64,000 nt of DNA from Anaerostipes sp. (GCF_018381315.1 NZ_JAGZSD010000017.1:1-64000), one strand, 5' to 3'. Positions 1 through 8,072 are shown, numbered from the stretch's first letter. Notes: generated by a model from the letters alone, not told the origin. Program-made: numbers and translations.

Positions 1-99
1 AAGAGATATTACATAAAAGTCAGGGCATATAAAACAGACTCCGCAGGGAAAAAGGTGTTTGGAAAATACAGCAAAATGATGAACTGGAGAGTTTGGTAA
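1..99 (+). CDS. C-terminal end of a fibronectin type III surface protein (partial)
   Basis: The reading frame is open from the first base and stops with TAA at 97-99, giving 32 residues that begin KRYYIKVRAYK and end MMNWRVW. The YYIKVRAYK...GKKVFGKYSK pattern is typical of the last two strands of a fibronectin type III domain, as found at the C-terminus of secreted or wall-associated repeat proteins of Clostridia. The rest of the gene lies upstream of the window, so its start, other domains and function cannot be told. A long inverted repeat follows the stop codon within 10 bases. Confidence 0.7.
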   Translation, partial: KRYYIKVRAYKTDSAGKKVFGKYSKMMNWRVW

Positions 100-108
100 A
101 AAGACGCA

Positions 109-179
109 GGGGCTGTCGTAAAATAGAAATTTTCTGCAGGATATGATTTTGCAGGAACATCCTATTTCCCGGCAGCCCC
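109..179. repeat. Long imperfect inverted repeat, possible miniature element
   Basis: GGGGCTGTCG at 109-118 pairs with CGGCAGCCCC at 170-179. Inside it AAATAG pairs with CTATTT, and TTCTGCA pairs with TGCAGGAA, so most of the 71 bases fold into one long hairpin. There is no T-run after it, so it is a poor intrinsic terminator. GGGGCTGTCG-type ends resemble the terminal inverted repeats of IS1182-like elements from memory, so a transposase-less remnant is possible but not shown. Confidence 0.4.
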
Positions 180-183
180 TATT

Positions 184-290
184 CTATGCCCTCTGGGCTG
201 GCGTGCTTGCGCACGATAAGGTATACCCACAGGGCACACCGTATATTATATCCTTCGGATAGACGTGCTTCGCACGATAAGGTATAATAA
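184..290 (+). repeat. Family C intergenic repeat, copy 1 (two-unit, promoter-bearing)
   Basis: Two related units (about 184-225 and 244-290) flank a linker with CCCACAGGGCA. Each unit has a small CC/GG hairpin, then a 5-bp hairpin (CGTGC with GCACG), then GATAAGGTATA. The same two-unit layout with the same linker recurs at 56748-56852. The last unit ends in TATAAT (283-288), 17 bases after TAGACG (260-265), so the repeat itself provides a plausible sigma-A promoter for the downstream diguanylate cyclase gene. Confidence 0.6.
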
Positions 291-327
291 TAAAAAGACT
301 CGGAATTTACAGGAAAGGACAAAAGAT

Positions 328-1431
328 ATGGATGTGCTGTTGAATATTCTTGTAGCCCTTGAAATGCTGACCGTTAATATGAGTGTGGTTAATCTTTGCT
401 GTGTAAGAAAGTATTCTCTGAGAAAAACACTTCTTTATATTGTTGTATTTTCATTGCTTTTGATTTCTGTATCCTATGCAGGTCTTTCCAGGGCAAAGAA
501 TTTTGGAAATGGAAATGGGATGTTTACACTGATCGGAATTCTTTATTTGTTTCCGTTAAAATACCTGTACAATGAATCATGGAAAAGAATCATCAGCATT
601 GCCTGTTCATCGTGGATTTATACCATGCTGATTTTTTCTCTTTCAGTCCACACTGCAAAGATTTTTTCAGCGGGTAATTTTATCGGCACAGTTCTGGCTG
701 TCCAGACAATTCTGTATCTTATTACATTGACATTTTTTGTCTCATGGATCAAAAAGAGACTTGTAAGAGTACTGAAGATAATGAAAGATGAGACAAAAAA
801 TATTTTTTTGTTTTTCAGTCTGACCTGGTTTTTCACCACAGTCTTATTTAATGTACATTTCACTTATCCCCAGAATAAACTGTTAAAGATCATGTGCCTG
901 CTTGTGCTGGCACTGAATGCCAGTCTGAACTTTATTATTATCTATTACCTGGTGGTAAATTCTAAGGATATCAGTGATTTAAAAGAAATTGCCTACGTGG
1001 ACGGCTTAACAGGATTAAAGAACCGCCACAGTCTGTTTCAGGATGCGCAGGAATTGATCCGAAGGGGGCAGAGGTTTCATTTGATTTTCATTGACCTGGA
1101 TTGTTTTAAACAGGTCAATGATCTGTACGGACATCTGGCCGGGGACGAGTATATCTGCGAATTTGCCAGAAGGACAGAGAGACTTCTGAAGAAACAGAGC
1201 AGTTTATACCGCATGTCGGGAGATGAATTTATCTGTATTTTCACGGATGAAGATCCAAAAGAATTTATAAAAAAGCTGTCCCAGCTCAGCTACAGTGTAT
1301 CGGACTGCTATATTCCATTCAAAGGATGCAGTGCGGGCAGTTCCAGCTTTCCTGAAGACGGCAGTTCTCTGGATAAACTGATTTCTCTGGCAGACGCAAA
1401 GATGTACCAAAATAAAAAGATTAAGAAGTGA
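328..1431 (+). CDS. Membrane-anchored diguanylate cyclase (GGDEF)
   Basis: Makes cyclic di-GMP from two GTP. The N-terminal 210 or so residues hold about six hydrophobic segments, an unnamed membrane sensor module. The C-terminal GGDEF domain begins at VDGLTGLKNR and carries the metal-binding IFIDLDCFKQVND stretch and the active-site loop as SGDEF, a variant still compatible with activity. The domain is complete, ending with the usual DAKMYQNKK. I chose ATG 328 because AGGAAAGG (311-318) precedes it. An in-frame GTG at 265 lies inside the upstream repeat and has no ribosome site. No EAL, HD-GYP or PilZ gene is nearby. The promoter appears to lie in repeat family C. Confidence 0.85.
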   Translation: MDVLLNILVALEMLTVNMSVVNLCCVRKYSLRKTLLYIVVFSLLLISVSYAGLSRAKNFGNGNGMFTLIGILYLFPLKYLYNESWKRIISIACSSWIYTMLIFSLSVHTAKIFSAGNFIGTVLAVQTILYLITLTFFVSWIKKRLVRVLKIMKDETKNIFLFFSLTWFFTTVLFNVHFTYPQNKLLKIMCLLVLALNASLNFIIIYYLVVNSKDISDLKEIAYVDGLTGLKNRHSLFQDAQELIRRGQRFHLIFIDLDCFKQVNDLYGHLAGDEYICEFARRTERLLKKQSSLYRMSGDEFICIFTDEDPKEFIKKLSQLSYSVSDCYIPFKGCSAGSSSFPEDGSSLDKLISLADAKMYQNKKIKK

Positions 1432-1462
1432 TTCAGCTGATTATTTTCCTCAATTATAGTTA

Positions 1463-1500
1463 TTGACAAAGAACTGCGCCCGTATTATAGTATTCCTATA
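1463..1500 (+). promoter_or_regulatory. Sigma-A promoter of the TrmB-lysA unit with a palindrome on the -10
   Basis: TTGACA (1463-1468), a 17-base spacer, then TATAGT (1486-1491). A 5-bp inverted repeat, TATAG-TATTC-CTATA (1486-1500), overlaps the -10 and likely start point, which is where a repressor would act. Autoregulation by the TrmB-type protein is an inference. Confidence 0.65.
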
Positions 1501-1524
1501 AAGGAACACGAATGGAGGCGCAGA

Positions 1525-2223
1525 ATGGAAAATGTTGAATGTCTGATGAATTTCGGGCTGACCAGACAGGAAGCAAATCTCTATATTCTTCTGGTTCTGG
1601 AAGGGGAGCTGAACGGGTATGAAGCAGCAAAGAAAAGCGGAATTTCCAGGTCCAATACCTATAATGCGCTGGCAGGGCTTGTGGAAAAAGGAGCAGCCTA
1701 TATGTCTGAGGAAGACACAGTGAAGTATCAGGCAGTTCCGGCAGAAGAATTCTGTGTGAACAGACTGCGGGATCTTACCAGAAGCAAAGAAGAGCTGGTG
1801 GCAAAGCTTCCGAGGCGTCGGATGAACAAGGGCGCATATCTGACAATCAAAGGGGAAAAGCAGATTCTTGATAAGTTTACGAACATGCTGCTGGATACAA
1901 AGGAGCGGGTCTATGTATCTGCAGCCAATGAAAAGCTGAATATGTTCCGGCCATATTTTACGGATCTGGTGAACCGGGGGATCAAGGTCGTGATCATTAC
2001 GAATGAACCTTTTGAACTTAAAGGAGCGGTCATTTATCTGACAGAGCATAAAAAGGAACAGATCCGGCTTATCACAGATTCTACCTATGTGCTGACCGGA
2101 GATTTGATAGACCGTTACAATGCTGCCTGTCTGTACTCCAGCAACCATAATCTGGCAGAGGTGTTCAAAGATGCTCTGGCCAATGAGATAAAACTATTAG
2201 AGATCAAGAAAGGGAATCAATAA
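1525..2223 (+). CDS. TrmB-family transcriptional regulator
   Basis: A 232-residue DNA-binding regulator. The first 70 residues form a winged helix of TrmB type (GLTRQEANLYILLVLEG, then a recognition region around SGISRSNTYNAL). The remainder matches the C-terminal effector domain found in many bacterial TrmB proteins, with a phospholipase D-like fold region around KERVYVSAANEK. ATG 1525 has GGAGG nine bases upstream. It is translationally coupled to lysA: its TAA is followed one base later by the lysA ATG. TrmB proteins usually sense sugars, so a partner in lysine or diaminopimelate metabolism is uncommon and the ligand is unknown. Confidence 0.85.
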   Translation: MENVECLMNFGLTRQEANLYILLVLEGELNGYEAAKKSGISRSNTYNALAGLVEKGAAYMSEEDTVKYQAVPAEEFCVNRLRDLTRSKEELVAKLPRRRMNKGAYLTIKGEKQILDKFTNMLLDTKERVYVSAANEKLNMFRPYFTDLVNRGIKVVIITNEPFELKGAVIYLTEHKKEQIRLITDSTYVLTGDLIDRYNAACLYSSNHNLAEVFKDALANEIKLLEIKKGNQ

Positions 2224-2224
2224 A

Positions 2225-3475
2225 ATGGCAAAGAAACCGTTTGTAACAAAAGAACAATTAGACGAAATCGTAAAAGAATATCCTACACCGTTTCACCTGT
2301 ATGACGAAAAGGGAATCAGGGAAACTGCCAGAAACTTAAATAAGGCATTTTCATGGAATAAAGGGTTTAAAGAGTACTTTGCAGTGAAAGCAACTCCAAA
2401 TCCAACGATTCTAAAGATTTTAAAGGAAGAGGGATGCGGCACGGATTGTTCTTCTCTGACAGAACTTATGATGTCTGACCGCTGTGGTTTTGACGGAAGT
2501 GAGATCATGTTCTCTTCTAATGATACACCGGCAGAAGAGTTTGTGCTTGCCAAAAAGCTCGGAGCTACTATCAATCTGGATGACATCACACACATTGAGT
2601 TCTTAAAGGAAGCAGCAGGAATTCCGGAGGTTATTTCCTGCCGGTATAATCCCGGCGGTGTCTTTTCTCTGGGAACGGATATTATGGATAATCCGGGGGA
2701 TGCCAAGTACGGCATGACCAGACCGCAGATGACAGAAGCTTTCTTAAAACTGAAAGAACTGGGTGTCAAAGAGTTCGGGATCCATTCATTTTTAGCAAGC
2801 AATACAGTGACCAACGACTATTATCCAACGCTTGCAAAACAGCTGTTTGAGCTGGCAGTGGAACTGCAGAAAGAAACCGGAGTTCATATCGGATTTATCA
2901 ATCTTTCCGGAGGTGTGGGTGTGCCGTATCTTCCGGATCAGGAGGGAAATGATATTGCGGTGATCGGAGAAGGCGTACACAGAGCCTTTGATGAAGTACT
3001 TGTACCTGCCGGCATGGGAGATGTGAAGATCTTTACGGAACTGGGTCGTTATATGCTGGCTCCGAACGGTCATCTTGTGACGAGAGCGATCCATGAAAAG
3101 CACACTCACAAGGAGTATATCGGTGTGGACGCCTGTGCAGTCAACCTGATGCGTCCGGCGATGTACGGTGCTTATCATCATATTACAGTTATGGGAAAAG
3201 AAAATGAACCATGCGACCATATGTATGATGTAACCGGTTCTCTCTGCGAGAATAACGATAAGTTTGCAATTGACAGAAAGCTTCCGAAGATTGATAAGGG
3301 AGATCTGCTGGTGCTTCATGATACGGGTGCCCATGGCTTTGCAATGGGATACAATTATAACGGAAAGCTGAAATCAGCAGAAATCCTGCTGAAGGAAGAC
3401 GGCAGTACAGAGTTGATCAGACGGGCAGAGACACCGGAAGATTACTTTGCAACTATAGAAGGATTTAACTTTTAA
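2225..3475 (+). CDS. lysA: Diaminopimelate decarboxylase
   Basis: Converts meso-diaminopimelate to L-lysine and CO2 in the cytosol, the last step of lysine synthesis. The 416 residues show the alanine-racemase-like barrel of fold-III PLP decarboxylases: the PLP lysine is Lys55 in YFAVKATPNP, the phosphate-binding glycines are in LSGGVGVPY, and the C-terminal barrel carries the substrate and active-site stretch GSLCENNDKF and HDTGAHGFAMGYNYN. Length is normal for LysA. NspC (carboxynorspermidine decarboxylase) is the main alternative, but the motifs fit LysA better. Start and spacing indicate coupling to the upstream TrmB regulator. A terminator follows. Confidence 0.88.
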   Translation: MAKKPFVTKEQLDEIVKEYPTPFHLYDEKGIRETARNLNKAFSWNKGFKEYFAVKATPNPTILKILKEEGCGTDCSSLTELMMSDRCGFDGSEIMFSSNDTPAEEFVLAKKLGATINLDDITHIEFLKEAAGIPEVISCRYNPGGVFSLGTDIMDNPGDAKYGMTRPQMTEAFLKLKELGVKEFGIHSFLASNTVTNDYYPTLAKQLFELAVELQKETGVHIGFINLSGGVGVPYLPDQEGNDIAVIGEGVHRAFDEVLVPAGMGDVKIFTELGRYMLAPNGHLVTRAIHEKHTHKEYIGVDACAVNLMRPAMYGAYHHITVMGKENEPCDHMYDVTGSLCENNDKFAIDRKLPKIDKGDLLVLHDTGAHGFAMGYNYNGKLKSAEILLKEDGSTELIRRAETPEDYFATIEGFNF

Positions 3476-3496
3476 TCAAGTAAATGGAAAAGTCAG

Positions 3497-3536
3497 GAAA
3501 GCAGATTCTGTATCCAGCAGAGTCTGCTTTCTTTTT
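3497..3536 (+). terminator. Intrinsic terminator after lysA
   Basis: GAAAGCAGA (3497-3505) pairs with TCTGCTTTC (3523-3531), followed by TTTTT. Confidence 0.8.
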
Positions 3537-3542
3537 AAAAAT

Positions 3543-3571
3543 TTGACATACGCTGGAATCAAATTTAAAAT
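3543..3571 (+). promoter_or_regulatory. Sigma-A promoter of the SorC-AraC regulator pair
   Basis: TTGACA (3543-3548), 17-base spacer, TAAAAT (3566-3571), 50 bases before the start of the SorC gene. Confidence 0.6.
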
Positions 3572-3620
3572 GAAAAAAAGATATATGAAAATAAATCCAG
3601 AATTTCCAGGAGAACATTAG

Positions 3621-4580
3621 ATGAAAAATGACAGATTTTTAATAAAAGTGGCTGAGCTGTATTACCAGGACGGATTGTCACAGGAAAAGATCGCAAAAAA
3701 ACTGAATACGTCCAGAACTACAGTGTCCAGAACTCTGATTAAGGCAAGAAAGGAGGGATATGTCCGGATCCATATTAATTATCCGGATCAGAGCAACATG
3801 AAACTGGAGAAGCAGCTGGAGAAGCAGTATGATCTTAAGGAAGCTGTGGTAGCAGTCCCGGGATTTAACCAGACAGCAGAACAGGCAGTTTCTTTCCAGG
3901 CTGCAGACTATATCATCAGAGTGCTTAAGAAAAACATGACATTTGGATTGACCTGGGGAAGAGCCATGTTTCATTTTGTAGATCAGCTGGAGAAAGATTC
4001 CAGGATTAAATCCCTGTCTTTTCAGAATGTTAAGGTTGTACCTTTTCTCGGAACACCCAGCGGGGGCAGCAGTGACCACCAGTCTGCAATGACTTATTCC
4101 AATATTCTGGCTACGGAAGTAGGCGGTATATTAAGCTGTATCAGCTACAATCTGTCAGCTCCTATGTCTGTGGAAGATGAAAACGTCAAACAAATGATAG
4201 AAGGTATCGGAGAAATATCCAGTGTGTTAAAGATCGCAGAGCAGGCGGATGTGGCCGTCTTCGGCATTGGTTCGCTCGGAAAAGATTCATCTATCCTGAA
4301 AGCCGGCATCAGAACAGAAGAGGAATACAGAGAACTTGAGAACAGAGGCGGCGTAGGAGAAATTGTAGGGCGCATATATGACGCCAGGGGAGAAACGGTG
4401 GATCAGGATATGAAGAAAAAAATGATCGGAATTTCCCTTGAATGTATGAGACAGATCCCGATCAGGGTGGGAATTGCCTATGGCAAAGATAAGACGGAAG
4501 CGATCAAAGGGGCCCTGAGAGGCAAGATTATCAATGTACTTATCACGGATGCGGCCACGGCAGAATCTGTTTTAAATTAA
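3621..4580 (+). CDS. SorC-family sugar-binding transcriptional regulator
   Basis: A 319-residue regulator of the SorC/DeoR(Bacillus) class. The N-terminal helix-turn-helix spans about residues 8-45 (YQDGLSQEKIAKKLNTSRTT). The rest is the SIS-like sugar-phosphate-binding domain, with FGLTWGRAM, VPFLGTP, VFGIGSLG and the C-terminal GIAYGKDKTEAIKGAL typical of the family. It is clearly a paralogue of the protein at 6633-7595, with more than half of residues alike by eye over the full length. AraC-family gene 4606-5475 follows 25 bases later, probably in the same transcript. The convergent deoC gene is a candidate target because the SorC-class regulator DeoR of Bacillus subtilis controls deoxyribonucleoside use, but the ligand is not known. 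Confidence 0.85.
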   Translation: MKNDRFLIKVAELYYQDGLSQEKIAKKLNTSRTTVSRTLIKARKEGYVRIHINYPDQSNMKLEKQLEKQYDLKEAVVAVPGFNQTAEQAVSFQAADYIIRVLKKNMTFGLTWGRAMFHFVDQLEKDSRIKSLSFQNVKVVPFLGTPSGGSSDHQSAMTYSNILATEVGGILSCISYNLSAPMSVEDENVKQMIEGIGEISSVLKIAEQADVAVFGIGSLGKDSSILKAGIRTEEEYRELENRGGVGEIVGRIYDARGETVDQDMKKKMIGISLECMRQIPIRVGIAYGKDKTEAIKGALRGKIINVLITDAATAESVLN

Positions 4581-4605
4581 TATTACTGATAAGGAGGGAA
4601 AGACT

Positions 4606-5475
4606 GTGACACATATTCCTGTGTATGGAAAAGAACATACATTTCTGGATGAAAAGACAGGACTGCTGTTTAGAAATTCCCGGTTCAAAGAGACAGCGTC
4701 TATTCACACACATACCTTTTATGAGTTTTTTATCGTTGCAGAGGGCAGCGCCCTTCATCTTGTAAACAATTCCATACAGACGATCACGCAGGGTGATCTT
4801 ATTTTCATACGGCCTAAGGATACGCACAGCTATGAATTTTATTATTCCGGGGATTTTCGAATCGTGAATATAGGGTTCAGTGAGCAGATATTCCAGAATG
4901 TCCGGCTGTTTTTGGACCATTCGGCGATGCTGCAGAGCCTGGCCGATGCAGAGCTGCCGGTATGTGTTCACATGGGAGATGCGGAGAGAAAAGAAATCAT
5001 CTGCCGTTTTGAAGAAATCGGTGCTCTTATGGAGACAACGGCAGTACAGAAAACAATTTTTTATGCCAAATGCTGCCTTGCAGATATATTCGCAAGACAT
5101 TTCTTTTCCTATGAAACAGAAGAATACCCGGCTGTCAGCTGTCCTTCCTGGTTTCAGCCAATGCTGGAAGAAATGCAGAAGATTGATAACCTGAGAATAG
5201 GTTTTCCTAAAATGATCGAGCTGTCTGCATGTTCTTCCAATCATCTGTGCCGGGTTTTTAAGTCTGTAATGTCTGTCACTCCAACAGAATATATCAACAC
5301 CAGACGGCTGGAATATTCTGTTTATCTTCTGACCCAGACCTCAAAAGAGATCATAGAGATCAGCATGCTGTGCGGCTTTTCGTCGCTCAGCCACTTTTAC
5401 CATCTGTTTAAAAAGAAATATCAATGTCCGCCGTCCAGATTCAGAAAAATGAATGGAAGGCCGCCGTCACAGTGA
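4606..5475 (+). CDS. AraC-family transcriptional regulator with cupin sensor domain
   Basis: A 289-residue regulator. The N-terminal 120 residues form a cupin-like domain (the TASIHTHTFYEFFIVAEG stretch with its histidines and glutamate). The C-terminal 100 residues hold the two AraC helix-turn-helix motifs, SSNHLCRVFKSVMSVTPTEY and EISMLCGFSSLSHFYHLFKK, ending in the conserved YQCPPSRFRK. The start is GTG 4606, chosen for AAGGAGGG five bases before it. It follows a SorC regulator closely. The gene ends 55 bases from the convergent deoC. AraC proteins of this layout usually activate sugar genes. Its target is unknown. Confidence 0.85.
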   Translation: MTHIPVYGKEHTFLDEKTGLLFRNSRFKETASIHTHTFYEFFIVAEGSALHLVNNSIQTITQGDLIFIRPKDTHSYEFYYSGDFRIVNIGFSEQIFQNVRLFLDHSAMLQSLADAELPVCVHMGDAERKEIICRFEEIGALMETTAVQKTIFYAKCCLADIFARHFFSYETEEYPAVSCPSWFQPMLEEMQKIDNLRIGFPKMIELSACSSNHLCRVFKSVMSVTPTEYINTRRLEYSVYLLTQTSKEIIEISMLCGFSSLSHFYHLFKKKYQCPPSRFRKMNGRPPSQ

Positions 5476-5503
5476 TGCATATCTTGGGCCGGCGGTCTTA
5501 TTT
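5461..5503. terminator. Probable terminator between AraC gene and deoC
   Basis: CCGCCG (5461-5466), inside the last codons of the AraC gene, pairs with CGGCGG (5490-5495), followed by TCTTATTTTA. It could serve the plus strand. Confidence 0.45.
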
Positions 5504-5529
5504 TATTTCTAAGTCAGATATCATGATTC

Positions 5530-6243
5530 TTATGGCTCCAATCCAAGAACCACAGGCACTGATTTGTAGCCGACTCCCATTCTGTCAATTCCCATGTCGA
5601 TCAGCTGTAAAAAATGCTCCCTTGTACGGATGCATCCGCTGCCCTTAATCTTACACTTATCACCCACTTCATCCATCATGAGCTTTATCACATCCGGTGC
5701 TGCACCGCGCAGTTCAAAGCCTGTGAGGAAACCTGTGCTGGACTTAACAAAATCAACGCCTGCTTCTATACAGCATCGGCATGTCTCTTTGATCTGCTCC
5801 TCTGTCAGCGCATCTGTTTCAAAAATAGCTTTCAGTTCTTTTCCGTATTTGTGGGCCATATCTGCACAGGCCTTCAGATCCTCAGTGACCTTGGCATATT
5901 CTCCGGACCTGATCCAGCCAAAATTAGCTACCACATCAATCTCCTTCACGCAGTCATACTGGGCTGCAATTTCAATCTGCGCAGTTTTAGACTTTGTGGA
6001 ACTTGTACCAAAAGGAAAATCTGTCACAGGGCAGAGTCCTGTTTCGCTGCCTTCTACATATGGAGTGCACAGTTCAATATACCCTGGATTAATACAGATG
6101 GTTGCACATCCCAATTTAACCCCGTCTTTTGTCAGTTCAATGATCTGATCTTCTGTAAATTCCGGTTTCAGCACAGAATAATCAATGTAAAGCGCCAGTT
6201 CTTTTGTTGACATTTCACTAGCTTTTTTAGAAATCTTTTTCAT
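5530..6243 (-). CDS. deoC: Deoxyribose-phosphate aldolase
   Basis: Cleaves 2-deoxyribose 5-phosphate to glyceraldehyde 3-phosphate and acetaldehyde through a Schiff base. The 237 residues show the class I DeoC barrel: IDYSVLKPE near the N-terminus, EIDVVANFG, the catalytic lysine in DFVKSSTGF, and the phosphate-binding IKGSGCIRTREH. Length is near the family norm. The start, MKKISKK, has AGGAGG upstream on the minus strand. No other nucleoside genes (deoxynucleoside phosphorylase, phosphopentomutase) are in the window, so it stands alone. It sits between two SorC regulators and may instead cleave another deoxy sugar phosphate. Confidence 0.85.
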   Translation of the reverse strand: MKKISKKASEMSTKELALYIDYSVLKPEFTEDQIIELTKDGVKLGCATICINPGYIELCTPYVEGSETGLCPVTDFPFGTSSTKSKTAQIEIAAQYDCVKEIDVVANFGWIRSGEYAKVTEDLKACADMAHKYGKELKAIFETDALTEEQIKETCRCCIEAGVDFVKSSTGFLTGFELRGAAPDVIKLMMDEVGDKCKIKGSGCIRTREHFLQLIDMGIDRMGVGYKSVPVVLGLEP

Positions 6244-6534
6244 AATCTACCTCCTGAGATAGTCAGAGTTTGTTACTGTAATTGTAATATATCATCATTT
6301 CATCCGTGGTTCTTGTTTTAAAACAGCATTTATTTGTAATATATTGATATTTTAAATCAAATCTTATCGCTGAGAGACACCTTCTGTTTTATGGGTAACC
6401 TTCTCAAGCAGACCTTCTGTCCATTTTGTCCCTTATTTGATGTCATTTTGTAGTTCTTCCAAAATCATTATCAGCAATAAAACCATAAAAAACAATTGTC
6501 CATGTGAAGGATTGCTGAAAAGGATCTGTGGTTA

Positions 6535-6563
6535 TTGACAGACTGTACGGTCAAACGTACAAT
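6535..6563 (+). promoter_or_regulatory. Promoter of the glucitol PTS operon overlapped by a perfect palindrome
   Basis: TTGACA (6535-6540), 17-base spacer, TACAAT (6558-6563). The palindrome TGTACG-GTCAAA-CGTACA (6544-6561) fills the spacer and enters the -10. Its placement suggests an operator, most simply for the SorC-type product of the next gene. Confidence 0.75.
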
Positions 6564-6570
6564 GTAGAAA

Positions 6571-6605
6571 ACGGTCAATAAAACAGGAACATGGTCAAAT
6601 GACCA
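6571..6605 (+). promoter_or_regulatory. GGTCA repeats and second palindrome in the glucitol leader
   Basis: GGTCA occurs at 6549-6553, 6573-6577 and 6593-6597. The last copy is part of the perfect palindrome TGGTCA-AA-TGACCA (6592-6605). All lie at or just after the promoter, so several binding sites for one regulator are likely. The 6244-6534 part of this gap shows only deoC upstream sequence and no other recognisable element. Confidence 0.5.
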
Positions 6606-6632
6606 TACCCATCAGAGAAGGGAGGATAGAAA

Positions 6633-7595
6633 GTGGAAAGTGACAGATTTTTGATCAAAGTAGCAGAATTATATTTCAAAGATGGCCTGTCTCAGGAGAA
6701 GATAGCAAAAAAATTAAATGTGTCAAGGACAACGATATCCAGAGCGCTGGGAAAAGCAAAACAGGAAGGGATCGTGCGGATTCATATTACATATCCCGAG
6801 TCCAGCAATATGCTGATGGAAAAAGAAATTGAAAAAAGATTTGGACTGGAGGAAGCCCTGGTAGCAGTGCCGAGCGGAGGACAGACTTCTGCACAGGCTG
6901 TGGCAGGCCAATCTGTGGATTATGTTATCAGGGTGCTCAAGAAAAATATGATTTTGGGAGTGACCTGGGGCAGGGCTATGTATGAATTTGTCCGGTATCT
7001 TAAAGTGGATGAACGTCCCCGGGCGCTGTCCTACCGGAATGTAAAAATTGTCCCTTTTCTGGGCACGCCCAGCGAGGTAGACCGGAATTATAAATACCGT
7101 ATGACCTATTCAAATACGCTGGCTACCGGAATCGGAGATATATTGGGATGTACCAGCTATAATCTGTCAGCCCCTATGTTTGTGAAGGATGAAGAGTCCA
7201 AAAATATGATCGAGAGCATTGAAGGAGTCTCAAAAGTTTTAAAAATTGCAGAACAGTCCGATATTGCCCTGTTTGGTATCGGTACACTGGAAACCGATTC
7301 TTCTATCATCAAAGCAGGGATGAGATCAAAGGAAGAGTATGAAGAACTCAGAAGACAGGGAGGCGTAGGGGAGATCGTAGGCAGAATCTATGATTCTTTT
7401 GGAAATACACTGGATGAAAAGCTAAACAAAAAGACGGTGGGAATTTCACTGGAGCGTATGAAAAAGATACCAATCCGGGCAGGAGTCGCCTACGGGCCTG
7501 AGAAAACAGAAGCGATCACAGGTGCTTTGAAGGGAGGAATCATTAATGTGCTGATCACGGATGCTGCAACTGCAGAAAATATTTTAGGGATTTAG
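6633..7595 (+). CDS. SorC-family regulator of the glucitol PTS operon
   Basis: A 320-residue SorC-class regulator, paralogous to the protein at 3621-4580. It has an N-terminal helix-turn-helix (FKDGLSQEKIAKKLNVSRTT) and a sugar-phosphate-binding domain (LGVTWGRAM, VPFLGTPS, LFGIGTL, GVAYGPEKTEAITGAL). GTG 6633 is the start, with GGGAGG eight bases earlier. It is the first gene of a tight operon (gutM, srlA, srlE parts, srlB, dehydrogenase), so it most likely senses the incoming polyol phosphate and acts on the palindromes at 6544-6605. Classical gut operons use a DeoR or PRD-type regulator here, so the SorC type is a local variation. Confidence 0.87.
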   Translation: MESDRFLIKVAELYFKDGLSQEKIAKKLNVSRTTISRALGKAKQEGIVRIHITYPESSNMLMEKEIEKRFGLEEALVAVPSGGQTSAQAVAGQSVDYVIRVLKKNMILGVTWGRAMYEFVRYLKVDERPRALSYRNVKIVPFLGTPSEVDRNYKYRMTYSNTLATGIGDILGCTSYNLSAPMFVKDEESKNMIESIEGVSKVLKIAEQSDIALFGIGTLETDSSIIKAGMRSKEEYEELRRQGGVGEIVGRIYDSFGNTLDEKLNKKTVGISLERMKKIPIRAGVAYGPEKTEAITGALKGGIINVLITDAATAENILGI

Positions 7596-7607
7596 GGAGG
7601 TGTATGT

Positions 7608-8072
7608 ATGAAAGTCACAATGGCAATTGTCTTTGGAGGGATCGTGGCTGCATGGCTTCTGCAGGGATTCTTTGCATACAGGCAGGCCAGGAATATCCAA
7701 AAAATCTATAAGGAGCTGACAGACCGGTATGCCCGCAGTTACTGCATCGGATTCGGGCAGGCAAAAGGGAGGTTTTTTGGAAAAGGATGCATTCTGCTTG
7801 TGGTGGCAGACCGGAACATGATCGTAAAAGATTCAGTGAAATTGACCGGAGTATCTGTGCTGAGCAGGATGAGGCCCAATCAGGATCTCATCGGGAGGGA
7901 TTTGTCCCTGGAAATCAGGAAGGAGGAATTTTTACAGGAGACAGGCCAGAAGAAGAAAAAGTTTAGAAAGAAAAAAGACCAAAGGAAAACAAGTGAGGAA
8001 AAAGCAATCATTTTGGCTGCGAAAAATATTTATGATTATATCAATCAGAAAAATCATGTGAGCCAAGCATAA
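7608..8072 (+). CDS. gutM: Glucitol operon activator GutM
   Basis: A 154-residue protein with one N-terminal membrane segment (VTMAIVFGGIVAAWLLQGFF) followed by a soluble domain with the family pattern FAYRQARNIQK, SYCIGFGQAKGRFFGKGCI and LLVVADRN. This is the GutM/SrlM family, an accessory activator always found in glucitol/sorbitol PTS operons. How it acts is not well understood. The C-terminal third is strongly basic (runs of lysine), which could fit contact with nucleic acid or the membrane surface. It lies 12 bases after the SorC gene and 15 bases before srlA. Confidence 0.85.
   Translation: MKVTMAIVFGGIVAAWLLQGFFAYRQARNIQKIYKELTDRYARSYCIGFGQAKGRFFGKGCILLVVADRNMIVKDSVKLTGVSVLSRMRPNQDLIGRDLSLEIRKEEFLQETGQKKKKFRKKKDQRKTSEEKAIILAAKNIYDYINQKNHVSQA

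Noticed and set aside
265..327. GTG start extending the first diguanylate cyclase by 21 residues
   Set aside because: The extension lies in the family C repeat and has no ribosome binding site. ATG 328 has a good one.
1450..2148. 232-codon open frame on the minus strand opposite the TrmB gene
   Set aside because: It is the antisense shadow of a well-supported gene, is rich in Cys/His/Ile, and has no family match or ribosome site.
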